In this document: positions 27,107-35,489 of the stretch, piece by piece | Layout: each line of letters starts with the position of its first letter | Position numbering within the stretch: position 1 is the first letter of the stretch | Source of the DNA: Candidatus Mcinerneyibacteriota bacterium | GTDB taxonomy: Bacteria; Macinerneyibacteriota; Macinerneyibacteria; Macinerneyibacteriales; DSCS01 | Assembly (NCBI GenBank): GCA_016937175.1 | Contig: JAFGWL010000056.1 | Coordinates: 62,001-126,000, forward strand | Direction of reading: 5' to 3' | Length of the DNA stretch: 64,000 bases | Notes under the pieces: generated by a model | Seen by the model: the letters and a program-made list of their open reading frames with translations, nothing else | The model's database searches: none | What the model was told of the DNA's origin: nothing | Position numbers and translations under genes: made by a program

Positions 27107-27750
27107 GGGAATTTGACCGGCTCCCCCTGCGGCAGGAGAAGCTGGTGCACCATGAGAAGAAAACGCCCTGTGATCCCCCAGATAACACCGAAAGAGGCAG
27201 AAAACGAGACGATCTCATGCCTGAGGGGCTTCCCTGCTTCCTGCCGGGCTTTGAAAGTAAGCTCTGGCCCTGTCTGTGGGACAGCTTCCCACTCCAGAAC
27301 GCCCTTACGGAAGGAAGAGGAAGACTGGATCTCCCGGAGCGGGAGGAGGTGGAGAGATTCCACTTCCCGGGGAGAAGGACGGAGATCCTCCATCGTCTCT
27401 CGTTTCAGGACACCCCAAAACCCATGGACCACCTTCCCCCAGGGGTTGACCACAACACCCACAGCCCCGCCGGGTTCCAGATCGCTGAGAGGAACCCCGA
27501 TCTCTTCAGATGTCTCACGAAGGGCTGTGGCCATAAGCGAGCTGTCCCCTTCGTCGTAATGACCCCCCGGAAAAGCGAACTGGCCGGGATGAGAGATCGT
27601 CCCTGTGCGTTTTTCCAGGAGAAGAGTCCACTCTCCCTCCTGATAAAAGAAAGGGATGAAGACAGAGGAGGGACGTGAAAGCCCTCCCGCAGCGATAAAG
27701 GTTTCGGGCCTGGGTGATTGAAGCAGAGGAGGACGGGGACTATCGGCCAT
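27103..27750 (-). CDS. Nudix hydrolase, probable CoA pyrophosphatase
   Basis: This protein of about 215 residues holds HPGQFAFPGGHYDEGD followed by TALRETSEEIGV. The pattern (GQ..FPGG...D.D.....TALRE..EE.G) is the NudL/NUDT7 variant of the Nudix box that marks CoA diphosphatases, which cut CoA and its oxidised or acyl forms into phosphopantetheine and 3',5'-ADP. The start is ATG 27750 behind aaggag; an upstream ATG-less extension lies within the GNAT gene. It overlaps the GNAT end by 11 nt and is the last gene of the long division-cluster transcript. Confidence 0.82.
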   Translation of the reverse strand: MADSPRPPLLQSPRPETFIAAGGLSRPSSVFIPFFYQEGEWTLLLEKRTGTISHPGQFAFPGGHYDEGDSSLMATALRETSEEIGVPLSDLEPGGAVGVVVNPWGKVVHGFWGVLKRETMEDLRPSPREVESLHLLPLREIQSSSSFRKGVLEWEAVPQTGPELTFKARQEAGKPLRHEIVSFSASFGVIWGITGRFLLMVHQLLLPQGEPVKFP

Positions 27751-28633
27751 AGCGCTCCTTAAGCAGGCCCTGGGGGAAAGTGTATATCCAGTAATCATGC
27801 TCCCGCTCCCAGGAGACCAGGCCTTCAGAAGCAAAGACATGCCTGATGAGAGGTTCATCGGGAATGACACTTTCCACATATCCTACCCCTGACTCTTGCA
27901 TCTCATTAAGAAAAGAGGAGAGCAAAGCCCTTCCGGTTTCCACCCCTGAACATTGGAACAGGGTCAGTTTGACCTCCCCGGGCCGGTAATCCGGGGCAAA
28001 GGAAAGAAAGTCCCCTTCCCCGCTTCCCAGGCATCTGAATGCCCTCCCGGTATCGGCAAAGAGGGGGAAAACCTCTTCCTTTACAGGGTAAACACGCCAC
28101 CCGTCCACGATATAACCTCCGCATCGGTCAAAAAAAGAGGTGCGCCCGAGCAACCGCATCTTCTCCCCTTCATCCTCAACACGACGGTATTGCTCATGGG
28201 CCTTCCATTTCTTATCGGGAACGATCTCTACCGACTTGACATTAAGCTCCTTTTCTCTGATAAAACCATAGCGTTCAGAATTCTTTATGGAACCTATGTT
28301 TCCCCAGTAAGTTGCAAAACGGACTGTCTCAGGGGTCTGAGCAGCCAGCCGGGGCATGAGATAATCCAGTGTAGCCCGGCCGATACCCCTTTTCTTCAAC
28401 TCCATGTCTGAGCGCAACCCTTCAAGCCATGCATCCTTATCCGTAAGCCAGGTCAGTTTGGCACACCCGGCCAGGTGATCTTCAACCTCCACAGCGATAA
28501 AGAGCCCTCTCTCATCATTCACCCACTTATGAAACAACATGGGAAGATAATCATGCCCCTCCCACAGGTTCTCCACCATCTTTCGGACAGCCTCTTCATC
28601 CCCGGGCCGCATGGGGCGCACTTTAAAATCCAT
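27740..28633 (-). CDS. GNAT family N-acetyltransferase
   Basis: The first half of this 297-residue protein is a GNAT domain: VRPMRPGDEEAVRKMVENL at the N-terminus, FIAVEVEDHLAGCAKL, the acetyl-CoA loop ELKKRGIGRATLDYL, and NSERYGF as the C-terminal motif. The remaining 150 residues are unrecognised but contain a second alpha/beta-like stretch (EVKLTLFQCSGVETGRALL, GVGYVESVIPDEP), perhaps a second degenerate GNAT lobe. The ATG at 28633 is preceded by aaggag; a GTG one codon earlier is possible. Substrate unknown. Confidence 0.8.
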   Translation of the reverse strand: MDFKVRPMRPGDEEAVRKMVENLWEGHDYLPMLFHKWVNDERGLFIAVEVEDHLAGCAKLTWLTDKDAWLEGLRSDMELKKRGIGRATLDYLMPRLAAQTPETVRFATYWGNIGSIKNSERYGFIREKELNVKSVEIVPDKKWKAHEQYRRVEDEGEKMRLLGRTSFFDRCGGYIVDGWRVYPVKEEVFPLFADTGRAFRCLGSGEGDFLSFAPDYRPGEVKLTLFQCSGVETGRALLSSFLNEMQESGVGYVESVIPDEPLIRHVFASEGLVSWEREHDYWIYTFPQGLLKERYGR

Positions 28634-28636
28634 CAC

Positions 28637-29326
28637 TCAACTCCTTGCCAGGCAGAGGGCGAGGATATCCACTCTCCGTGCCCCGCCTCTTTTCAGAGCT
28701 CTGGCGGCTTCTTCCGTCGTAGCCCCGCTTGTCACGACATCATCCACGAGGAGAAGAGACAAGCCTCTGATCTCTTTTGTCACACAAAAAGCCCCTTTCA
28801 CATTTTCGCGGCGTTCACGGATGCTCTCCAGGGAAGATTGTGGCCTTGTCTTTCGCCCTCTTTTAAGAAAGCCGGCTCCGTTTTCACCGGGCAAAAGAGA
28901 GGCCAGTTCTTCGGCCTGGTTGAAACCCCTCTCTTTCTGTCGGCTATAAGCTAGGGGGACAGGGACCACGGCATGATGTACCCTGTCCGGGAAAGACTCG
29001 CAATAGAAATCCCTCAATTCCCTGGAAAAAGTCCTTAAAAGCGACAGGTCTCCGCCATATTTCATCCGGTGCACCAGGGAGGCCATAGTATCATCATAAT
29101 GATAAAGACAGCGCCTTCGGGACCAACCACGGCTCGGCGGCCGTGGAGCGCAATCGGGACAGACTCCTTTCCAGGCCATGGGACGCCCGCAACGGGTACA
29201 GACCCTCTCCCCGATCCGGGGGAGAGACTCCAGGCACCGGGGACAGATCCCTTCCCTGGCCGTTGTCTTTTCTCCGCATAAAGGACAATATTGAGGAAAA
29301 AGAAGATCCTCTAGGACGTCGCTAAT
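28637..29326 (-). CDS. comF: ComF family phosphoribosyltransferase-like protein, start codon unclear
   Basis: The C-terminal half is a PRT fold with the PRPP loop LLLVDDVVTSGATTEEAA and the ComF block VPVPLAYSRQKERGFNQAEELA. The first ATG in frame (29179) lies after clearly conserved sequence: coding continues upstream through CTRCG, CPRC and LLFPQYCPLCGEK, the zinc-knuckle N-terminus of ComF proteins. Between there and well into the cca gene no ATG, GTG or TTG is in frame. The residue context ISDVLEDLLFP suggests ATT at 29326 as start, but no ribosome site precedes it. ComF aids DNA uptake in competent bacteria; comEA lies three genes upstream. It overlaps the cca end. Confidence 0.85.
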   Translation of the reverse strand: MSDVLEDLLFPQYCPLCGEKTTAREGICPRCLESLPRIGERVCTRCGRPMAWKGVCPDCAPRPPSRGWSRRRCLYHYDDTMASLVHRMKYGGDLSLLRTFSRELRDFYCESFPDRVHHAVVPVPLAYSRQKERGFNQAEELASLLPGENGAGFLKRGRKTRPQSSLESIRERRENVKGAFCVTKEIRGLSLLLVDDVVTSGATTEEAARALKRGGARRVDILALCLARS

Positions 29327-31908
29327 CGCTTTATATAGCGGAGAGCTTCTTCTCTGGTCTTTATCTCTCCGTCGATATGCATTTTGTGCACTTTTTCCAG
29401 AATCCTGCGTAACTCTTCCCCCCTTTTAAATCCTGTCTCCTTCAGGTCGTTCCCGTTCACCAGCTGTCTTTTCCGTGAGATCTCCATGATATAAAGAGAA
29501 GCATATTGCTGAAAGCGCTCATTGTGAGCATACGCCGCCATCAGATAGAGGATGGCATCCGACTCCAGATTCCTGAACAAGTCGTAGATCTCGCTCTTTT
29601 TCAAAAAGCGTTTTACATGGACAGCTTTATACCGCTCACGGATAAAAGCCTCCACCTGGTCTGAAAGGGTTTGAAACCTTTTGGTCAGCTCAAACTTCTC
29701 TATACACTCCTGGCGCAGATTTTGGTCCATGTCACTGAAGAGAGCCATGAGATAAAGGGATCTCTCCTGAATCTTCTTTTTAAAATAGAGAAGCCTGTAC
29801 CAGTGGATGGTATGGCGTATTTCCCTGAAGATCTTCACTTTCTCTTTGGTAAAACGGAGGCCCCTGAAAAGTTCGGGAAAGATCCCCAGTTCTTCCATGA
29901 GTGAAAAGGCATTCTCGGGGTAGTCCTCTTCGAAGATGAGAAAAAGCTCATCTTTGACCCGCCGTCCTGAGAGATATTGGATGACTTTCATCTCCAGGGC
30001 ATTTTTCAAGAGGCCCATGGTCTGCTTTCCAAATGCGAAATCAAAACGAGCGGCGAACCTCACTCCGCGAAGGATCCTGGACGGGTCTTCGATAAAGCTT
30101 ATGGTATGCAGGACTTTCAGAACACCTTTTTTCAGATCCTCATATCCTCCGAAAAAGTCATAAAGGTCTCCGAAACTCTCCCCGGAAAGAGAGATGGCCA
30201 TGGCATTCATGGTAAAATCCCTGCGGTAGAGGTCATATTTCAGTGGAGAACGCATGACGACCGGAAGGGCCCCCGGGCGGGCATAAGTCTCGGAGCGGGC
30301 CGTGGCAATATCCATCTTGAACCCATCCTCGAAAAGGACAGTGGCAGTCTGAAACTTTTTATGAATGATCACTTTCCCGTGCTCTTTCTCCGCCAGGGCC
30401 TGAGCTACCTCGATGCCGCTTCCCTCCACCACCAGGTCGATGTCATAGGTGGCTCTTTTCAGCAGAAGGTCGCGGACAAAACCTCCCACGACATAGGCTC
30501 TATACCCCAAGCTGTCGGCGATCTCTCCGGCGGCCCGGGCCCTCTTGTAATTGGCCCCTTTCAAACCGTATCTGAAGTCCGAAGAGAGATTACGGATGCT
30601 TTTTTTCTGTCCGTTTCCGATAAAATCCATCAGAAGCAGATCATTTTTTGTGATGATTCCGGCCAGGGCCCCTTCACGGCTGACCAGCACCATGGATCTC
30701 CTCTTTTCCAGGATCTCTTCACGGGCTCTTCTTACATCTTCATCCTCACTCAGGACGGGGACTTCCCTGTCTAAATAGTCGCTCACAGGAAGATGCCCGA
30801 AGTCATGCTGATAGAGCCGGTTGACTTCTTTTTGAGTGATCATTCCCTGAATAGCCCCACTCCGGTCTGTCACCGGGATCTTGGAATGGTTATATGCCAG
30901 CATCTTTTCCCTTACCTGTGTGATGGTCTCTTCCTCCGCTGCCGTGACCACATCACGGTTCATGACCTCTCTGAGAGGACGCTCTTTCTTGTAGCATCGG
31001 AGGATGATATCATAGGCCTTTTCCCGGGCATCCACATAGGAGGTCTCCTTGAGAGAGACATAAGCTGCAGAGGGATGGCCGCCTCCTCCCAGAGGAGCTA
31101 CACTTTCGCGGACATCGATAAGCCTGTTGCGGCTTCTTGCAAGAAAATAGACCGTCTTCCCCAGGCGGACCAGGACAAAGACGGCTTCCACGGCCAGGAT
31201 TACCAAAAGGCGCTGAGCAACAAATGAGATATTGGAGACATACTCTTCACGTTCAGCGGTGCAAAAAGCTATCTTTCCGTTTGCCGTATCCAAATAGGTG
31301 CTCTGTTTAGCCAGGTCGTCCATGATGGAAAGCTGTTCCGCTGTCAGGTCCGTCACCAGATAACGGGAGAGATAGGAGATGTCTTTCTCTTTCAACATCC
31401 CGAAAAGTTCTGCAAAGGCCCGCACGTCTGCTTCATGCAGCGAAATATAACTGAAAAAACCCGTGTCTTCGTAGAGCCCCAGAAGGAAGAGTCTGACATG
31501 GGCCTCCTCCAGGATAATTCCTTCTTTACGGATCTCTTCCATAAGAAGAGAAATATTGGCCCCGTACGGTTTGTAGACCCCTCTGACCCTGTTCTGTTCC
31601 AGCCACTCCCCCGTTTCAGGGTGATGATCATAGACATAAACGACGGAACACTTCCCGATGAACTCTTCAGGTATTCCGGTACGGTTCAGATCATTATTGT
31701 CCACAAGGATCATCTGCGTGCAGGGAGTCTCAAGCTGTGAAGCGAAAAGATAGGAGATTCCCAGCTTCTCCCGGCTGATATAATCTCTGACGGCGCGCTC
31801 TGCATTGTCCGGAAAGACAGGGGTAAAATCCGGATAGAGCAGGCCTGCCGCTACCATGGAGGCCAGGCAGTCAAAATCCATATTCGTATGTCCTGCAATG
31901 ATCTTCAC
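29311..31908 (-). CDS. A-adding tRNA nucleotidyltransferase with DHH and CBS domains
   Basis: The 865-residue protein combines a DHH/DHHA1 phosphoesterase-like part (GHTNMDFDCLAS 6-17, DHH 94-96, GGGGHPSAA 274-282), two CBS domains (about 312-430) and a class II polymerase head with YVVGGFVRDLLL (472-483) and catalytic DID (489-491), RRDFTMNAM and EDPSRILRGVRFAARF. Such fusions in Aquifex and other deep lineages are the A-adding half of a split CCA system, with a separate CC-adding enzyme. The tRNA in this window lacks an encoded CCA and so needs it. The start is GTG (31908), overlapping the upstream stop by 4 nt. Confidence 0.9.
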   Translation of the reverse strand: MKIIAGHTNMDFDCLASMVAAGLLYPDFTPVFPDNAERAVRDYISREKLGISYLFASQLETPCTQMILVDNNDLNRTGIPEEFIGKCSVVYVYDHHPETGEWLEQNRVRGVYKPYGANISLLMEEIRKEGIILEEAHVRLFLLGLYEDTGFFSYISLHEADVRAFAELFGMLKEKDISYLSRYLVTDLTAEQLSIMDDLAKQSTYLDTANGKIAFCTAEREEYVSNISFVAQRLLVILAVEAVFVLVRLGKTVYFLARSRNRLIDVRESVAPLGGGGHPSAAYVSLKETSYVDAREKAYDIILRCYKKERPLREVMNRDVVTAAEEETITQVREKMLAYNHSKIPVTDRSGAIQGMITQKEVNRLYQHDFGHLPVSDYLDREVPVLSEDEDVRRAREEILEKRRSMVLVSREGALAGIITKNDLLLMDFIGNGQKKSIRNLSSDFRYGLKGANYKRARAAGEIADSLGYRAYVVGGFVRDLLLKRATYDIDLVVEGSGIEVAQALAEKEHGKVIIHKKFQTATVLFEDGFKMDIATARSETYARPGALPVVMRSPLKYDLYRRDFTMNAMAISLSGESFGDLYDFFGGYEDLKKGVLKVLHTISFIEDPSRILRGVRFAARFDFAFGKQTMGLLKNALEMKVIQYLSGRRVKDELFLIFEEDYPENAFSLMEELGIFPELFRGLRFTKEKVKIFREIRHTIHWYRLLYFKKKIQERSLYLMALFSDMDQNLRQECIEKFELTKRFQTLSDQVEAFIRERYKAVHVKRFLKKSEIYDLFRNLESDAILYLMAAYAHNERFQQYASLYIMEISRKRQLVNGNDLKETGFKRGEELRRILEKVHKMHIDGEIKTREEALRYIKRLATS

Positions 31909-34325
31909 GGAATCCTCGCTCCTATGGAAAACTCGATCTTTCCATTCTCCTCATTCCATAAATATTCCCAGCGGGCGTATTTTATCAGCAGGATCTTCTG
32001 TTCGACTCCCACAGACCAGTAAGGCTCCCACACCCCACCCTCTCTTGAGACCCAGCCGGCGTAGAGGAAGGGTACCGCAAGGGGCGTTAAGCCCTGCCCC
32101 TTGATCCCGACAGCGAAATGCCCGACTCTATTATACATGGCATAGCGGTCATGGTCAAAGAGGTTTTCAAACCTGATCTTCAGGTTTTTGTCGCTTTCCT
32201 CTCGACTGATCTTTCCCCAGAAAAAGGACGTGTAGAGCGAAACCCCCCGGACAGCCTCCCAGTAACCCTCCCCTGTGAGAGTGAAACGGTCATATTTCAG
32301 CCCGTTCAGGGAGGTCTCATATTCTCCGTTAAAGGAGAGCCCCCGGGTAGGCAGGTTGAGGTCATTGAGTGTGTCGGTACGCAGCCCCCCCAGGAGAAGC
32401 CACTGTTTCTGTTCAGGCCCTTCCGGATAGGGATTATAAGCCCGGTAGGCCAGCCCCACGGTCCGCTGATGGTGATATCCGTTGTAGGAGAGGGACACAC
32501 GGCCGGTCTTTCGAAATTCTGTATATTCCTCGTCGGGAAAGAGGCTGTCTTCCCTGTATCCGGCTTCATATCTCAAGACAAAAGGGCTTTTTAAAAAGGA
32601 TGATGTGCCTGCAAAAAGGCGAAGAGACAGGTCCCTGCTTAATAAGAGCTCTGCCCCGGCGAAATCGCCCCAGTGAAGGACCTGGTTTCTCTCATACCGC
32701 AGAAAGGTCAAAAAACCCTTGTCTGACCTGTAATTCCCTGCCAGGCTGATAATATTGTTTTCACGCTCCTTCACAAGAAGCTTCAAAACCGCTCCCTCTT
32801 CACTCCTTTCCAGGTAGGGAAGGAGGATGGCGAATTTCCCTGTGGCATAGAGCCTGTCCAGGGCTCGGAGAAGAGTGCTGTCAAACCATTGTCCCTGTTC
32901 AAAACCCATGATCTGCCTGATCTTCTCGTCTGAAGTGAAATGGTTTCCCTGGGCTTCGACCCCTGTGATTTTCAGCCTGTTTGTCTCCAGTGAGAGGATT
33001 CCTTTCTCATAGGCCCATCCCCCGATATTAACGCTGTAAAAACCCCGTCCCTTCTCGACCTTTTTGATCTCCTTGAGAAGAAAGCGGACTTCATCCAGGC
33101 TTTCAGTCATGTAGCTGATGTCTCTTTCAGGGCTATCGATCCGGATAGAAGTAAGAGGCTCCACTTTTTCGATGAAAAGGATATTATCATCCAGCCGGGC
33201 TTCAAAAGCCCAGGGGGTCACGGGAGAGAGAAACTCAAGACAAGCCCGGTAGATAGCCTCTTCAGAAAGAAAAGAACCTACGGAACGGGCTCCCTCCCTG
33301 TAACGGATCTCTCTGATGTAGTATTTGACTTCACCGAGTTCCACCTTTCCCCGGATCTCAGGCAGATGGTCCCTGGTGTACTCGTACCCGATGCGAAAGA
33401 GTTCGCGGGCTTTGTCAAAGCTGCTCCCGTCGAACTCCTCGACAGGAAAGGTCACCACAAGGTCCGCCAGGGACCGGGCCTCTTTTTCTCCCTCCTCTAC
33501 CAGGTTAGCTGCCATCTTTTTCAGAGAAGAGAGCGCCGAGGAGAGGTCTTCTTCCGGAGGGGGAAAATCAAAGGCGATGAGTGTGTCTGCTCCAAGGCTC
33601 TTAAGCTCCTTCACCGGCAGGTTATGGTATATACCTCCGTCCACCAGGGCTCTCCCCTGAACTTTCAAAGGAGGAAATACTCCCGGTATGTTCATGCTTG
33701 AACGGACAGCCAGGCCGAGGTCCCCTCTGTCCCACACAAATCCCTCTCCGGAGACAAGGTCGGTTGAGACAGCACGGAAGGGGTAGTAGAGAAGATTAAA
33801 GTCATCAAGTGCGTCCATGGCGCTTACAGTAGAGAGATGGGTTAAAAAGAGCTTCTGCAGCTCATATCCCGGCAAGATCCCCTCAGGGATCACGGGGCCC
33901 CTCTCAGACAGGCTGACACTCCCTATAAAAAGGTCATACTGGTCTTTGCGGGTCATCCTGACATTACTCCGCTGGGGAAGATCCATAAACATCTCAAAAA
34001 AATCGGTCTCCTCCATAAGTGAGATGACTTCATCCACATCATATCCGGCAGAGAGGAAACCTCCGATAATAGCCCCCATGGAGGTGCCTGTGATCATGTC
34101 CGGAGCCATCTCCTCTTCAATCAGAGCCTTCATAGCACCCAGATGGGCGAATCCCAGGGCCCCGCCTCCGCTCAGAGCTACCCCCCAGTAGGTACTTTTT
34201 TTCAAGCTCTCCCTCACTTTTCCTGTGGGATAGACATGGATCCTGTACTGAAACAGAGTCTCTCCCAAAACCGGAAGAGGGAAGAGAAACCCTGCCAGAA
34301 GGATGACCGACAGCCACCTCTTCAT
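31905..34325 (-). CDS. patatin-like phospholipase fused to a BamA/Omp85-type outer-membrane barrel
   Basis: The 806-residue protein starts with a signal peptide (to about residue 21). A patatin domain follows, with the oxyanion loop SGGGALGFAHLG (52-63), nucleophile elbow GTSMG (S82) and the catalytic DGG (D229). A POTRA-like stretch (about 335-500) precedes a surface-antigen beta barrel ending in a typical C-terminal strand (KIEFSIGARIP). This is the layout of type Vd autotransporters such as PlpD and of relatives that keep the lipase in the periplasm. It supports a diderm envelope. It overlaps comEA and cca by 4 nt each. Confidence 0.9.
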   Translation of the reverse strand: MKRWLSVILLAGFLFPLPVLGETLFQYRIHVYPTGKVRESLKKSTYWGVALSGGGALGFAHLGAMKALIEEEMAPDMITGTSMGAIIGGFLSAGYDVDEVISLMEETDFFEMFMDLPQRSNVRMTRKDQYDLFIGSVSLSERGPVIPEGILPGYELQKLFLTHLSTVSAMDALDDFNLLYYPFRAVSTDLVSGEGFVWDRGDLGLAVRSSMNIPGVFPPLKVQGRALVDGGIYHNLPVKELKSLGADTLIAFDFPPPEEDLSSALSSLKKMAANLVEEGEKEARSLADLVVTFPVEEFDGSSFDKARELFRIGYEYTRDHLPEIRGKVELGEVKYYIREIRYREGARSVGSFLSEEAIYRACLEFLSPVTPWAFEARLDDNILFIEKVEPLTSIRIDSPERDISYMTESLDEVRFLLKEIKKVEKGRGFYSVNIGGWAYEKGILSLETNRLKITGVEAQGNHFTSDEKIRQIMGFEQGQWFDSTLLRALDRLYATGKFAILLPYLERSEEGAVLKLLVKERENNIISLAGNYRSDKGFLTFLRYERNQVLHWGDFAGAELLLSRDLSLRLFAGTSSFLKSPFVLRYEAGYREDSLFPDEEYTEFRKTGRVSLSYNGYHHQRTVGLAYRAYNPYPEGPEQKQWLLLGGLRTDTLNDLNLPTRGLSFNGEYETSLNGLKYDRFTLTGEGYWEAVRGVSLYTSFFWGKISREESDKNLKIRFENLFDHDRYAMYNRVGHFAVGIKGQGLTPLAVPFLYAGWVSREGGVWEPYWSVGVEQKILLIKYARWEYLWNEENGKIEFSIGARIP

Positions 34326-34702
34326 CGCTCACCGCTTTTCAGAGTCACATAGGGCTTTATCTCTTTAAATGTCACCGGGCCGATCCCTTTGACTTTTTTC
34401 AATTCTTCCACCGAGTCGAAACCTCCTTGTTTTTGCCGATAGGTGACGATGCGTCCTGCCAGAACAGGCCCTATTCCCCTGATCCGTTCCAGTTCCTCGG
34501 AGGAGGCCTCATTGATATCCAGGGGAAGGCTATCTCTTTTTTGCTGTGAGACGGGCCGGGTTTCATTTTCAGCGGGCTTCTCCCTCTGAGCCCCTCTTTT
34601 CAGGGAGACAGAGCCCTGGATATAATAGGCCAGGGAGGCGACAAACACAATCAAAGAAAGGAGATAAAATACTTTATATAAGGGGCGCGGATGAGAATGC
34701 AT
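34322..34702 (-). CDS. comEA: ComEA-like helix-hairpin-helix DNA-binding membrane protein
   Basis: The 126-residue protein has one membrane helix (about 12-30), a Lys/Arg-rich linker and a C-terminal pair of helix-hairpin-helix motifs (LERIRGIGPVLAGRIVTYR and LKKVKGIGPVTFKEI). ComEA proteins bind incoming double-stranded DNA in the periplasm during natural transformation. Its start lies 29 nt inside ecfT, and the ribosome site is poor, suggesting translational coupling. Together with comF and pilB/pilC in the window, it hints at competence; no comEC is seen here. Confidence 0.88.
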   Translation of the reverse strand: MHSHPRPLYKVFYLLSLIVFVASLAYYIQGSVSLKRGAQREKPAENETRPVSQQKRDSLPLDINEASSEELERIRGIGPVLAGRIVTYRQKQGGFDSVEELKKVKGIGPVTFKEIKPYVTLKSGER

Positions 34703-35486
34703 AGAAGATATATGCGCAGGCTCCCCCTGTCAAACCCAGTAGAAGGAAGGCCACTCCGTCAGAAGCCCTGAAAGAGAGTTTCCCGCGCTTTGTCCGCAGC
34801 TCACCTCCTCTGTAGCAACGGCTTTCCATGGCATCGGCAAGTTCTTCCGCCCGCTTGAAACAGGAGACGAAAAGAGGGACGAAAACTGGAAGAAGCCTTT
34901 TGATCCGCTGGAAGAGATTACCCTTGTCAAAATCCACTCCCCTTGACATCTGAGCTTTGATCAGCCTGTCGATCTCCTCCAGAAGCGTGGGGATGAAACG
35001 CAGGGCGATAACCAGCATGAGAGCGATATCCTCAACAGGGACTTTGAACCTTTTGAGCGGTTTCATGAAATACTCCATGGCATCGGTAAGCCTGATGGGC
35101 GAGGTCGTAAAGGTGAGGATCACTGATGTAAAGACGAGAAGGTAGATACGCAGAGCATAGAGGGCCCCGAAATAGGCTCCTTCCCGTGTGATCTTCCACC
35201 AGAGAGTCTCCCCGGGAGTAAAAAAAAGGTTAAAGAGAGCAGAAAAAAGAATCAGAAAAAGGACCGGTTTCAGGCCTTTCCAGATATAGCGGTAGCGGAG
35301 AGATGATGCCATGAGGACAAGATGAAGGGCGGCCATGAGGAAAAGGTAAACGGTAAGGGAGGGGAAGAGAAAGACTAATATCATCACCCCAGTAAGCCCG
35401 ATAAACTTCGTCCGGGGATCCAGGTTATGGACCGCTGAGTCCAGCGGGATGTATTGTCCTATTGTAAAGCCGCCTAAGAATTTCAT
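34674..35486 (-). CDS. ecfT: ECF transporter transmembrane subunit EcfT
   Basis: The 270-residue protein has five to six hydrophobic segments and both coupling-helix motifs of EcfT (AQMSRG and AMESRCYRGG, each a variant of the A-R-G signature). EcfT links two EcfA ATPases to a substrate-specific S component that takes up a vitamin or metal. None of those partners is within the window, so it is either a shared, general EcfT with dispersed partners or part of a split set. It lies 3 nt after the M42 gene. Confidence 0.88.
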   Translation of the reverse strand: MKFLGGFTIGQYIPLDSAVHNLDPRTKFIGLTGVMILVFLFPSLTVYLFLMAALHLVLMASSLRYRYIWKGLKPVLFLILFSALFNLFFTPGETLWWKITREGAYFGALYALRIYLLVFTSVILTFTTSPIRLTDAMEYFMKPLKRFKVPVEDIALMLVIALRFIPTLLEEIDRLIKAQMSRGVDFDKGNLFQRIKRLLPVFVPLFVSCFKRAEELADAMESRCYRGGELRTKRGKLSFRASDGVAFLLLGLTGGACAYIFYAFSSAPLI

Positions 35487-35489
35487 CTC

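Noticed and set aside
34674-35486. A complete ECF vitamin transporter operon
   Set aside because: Only EcfT is present; flanking genes are a peptidase and comEA, with no ATPase or S component.
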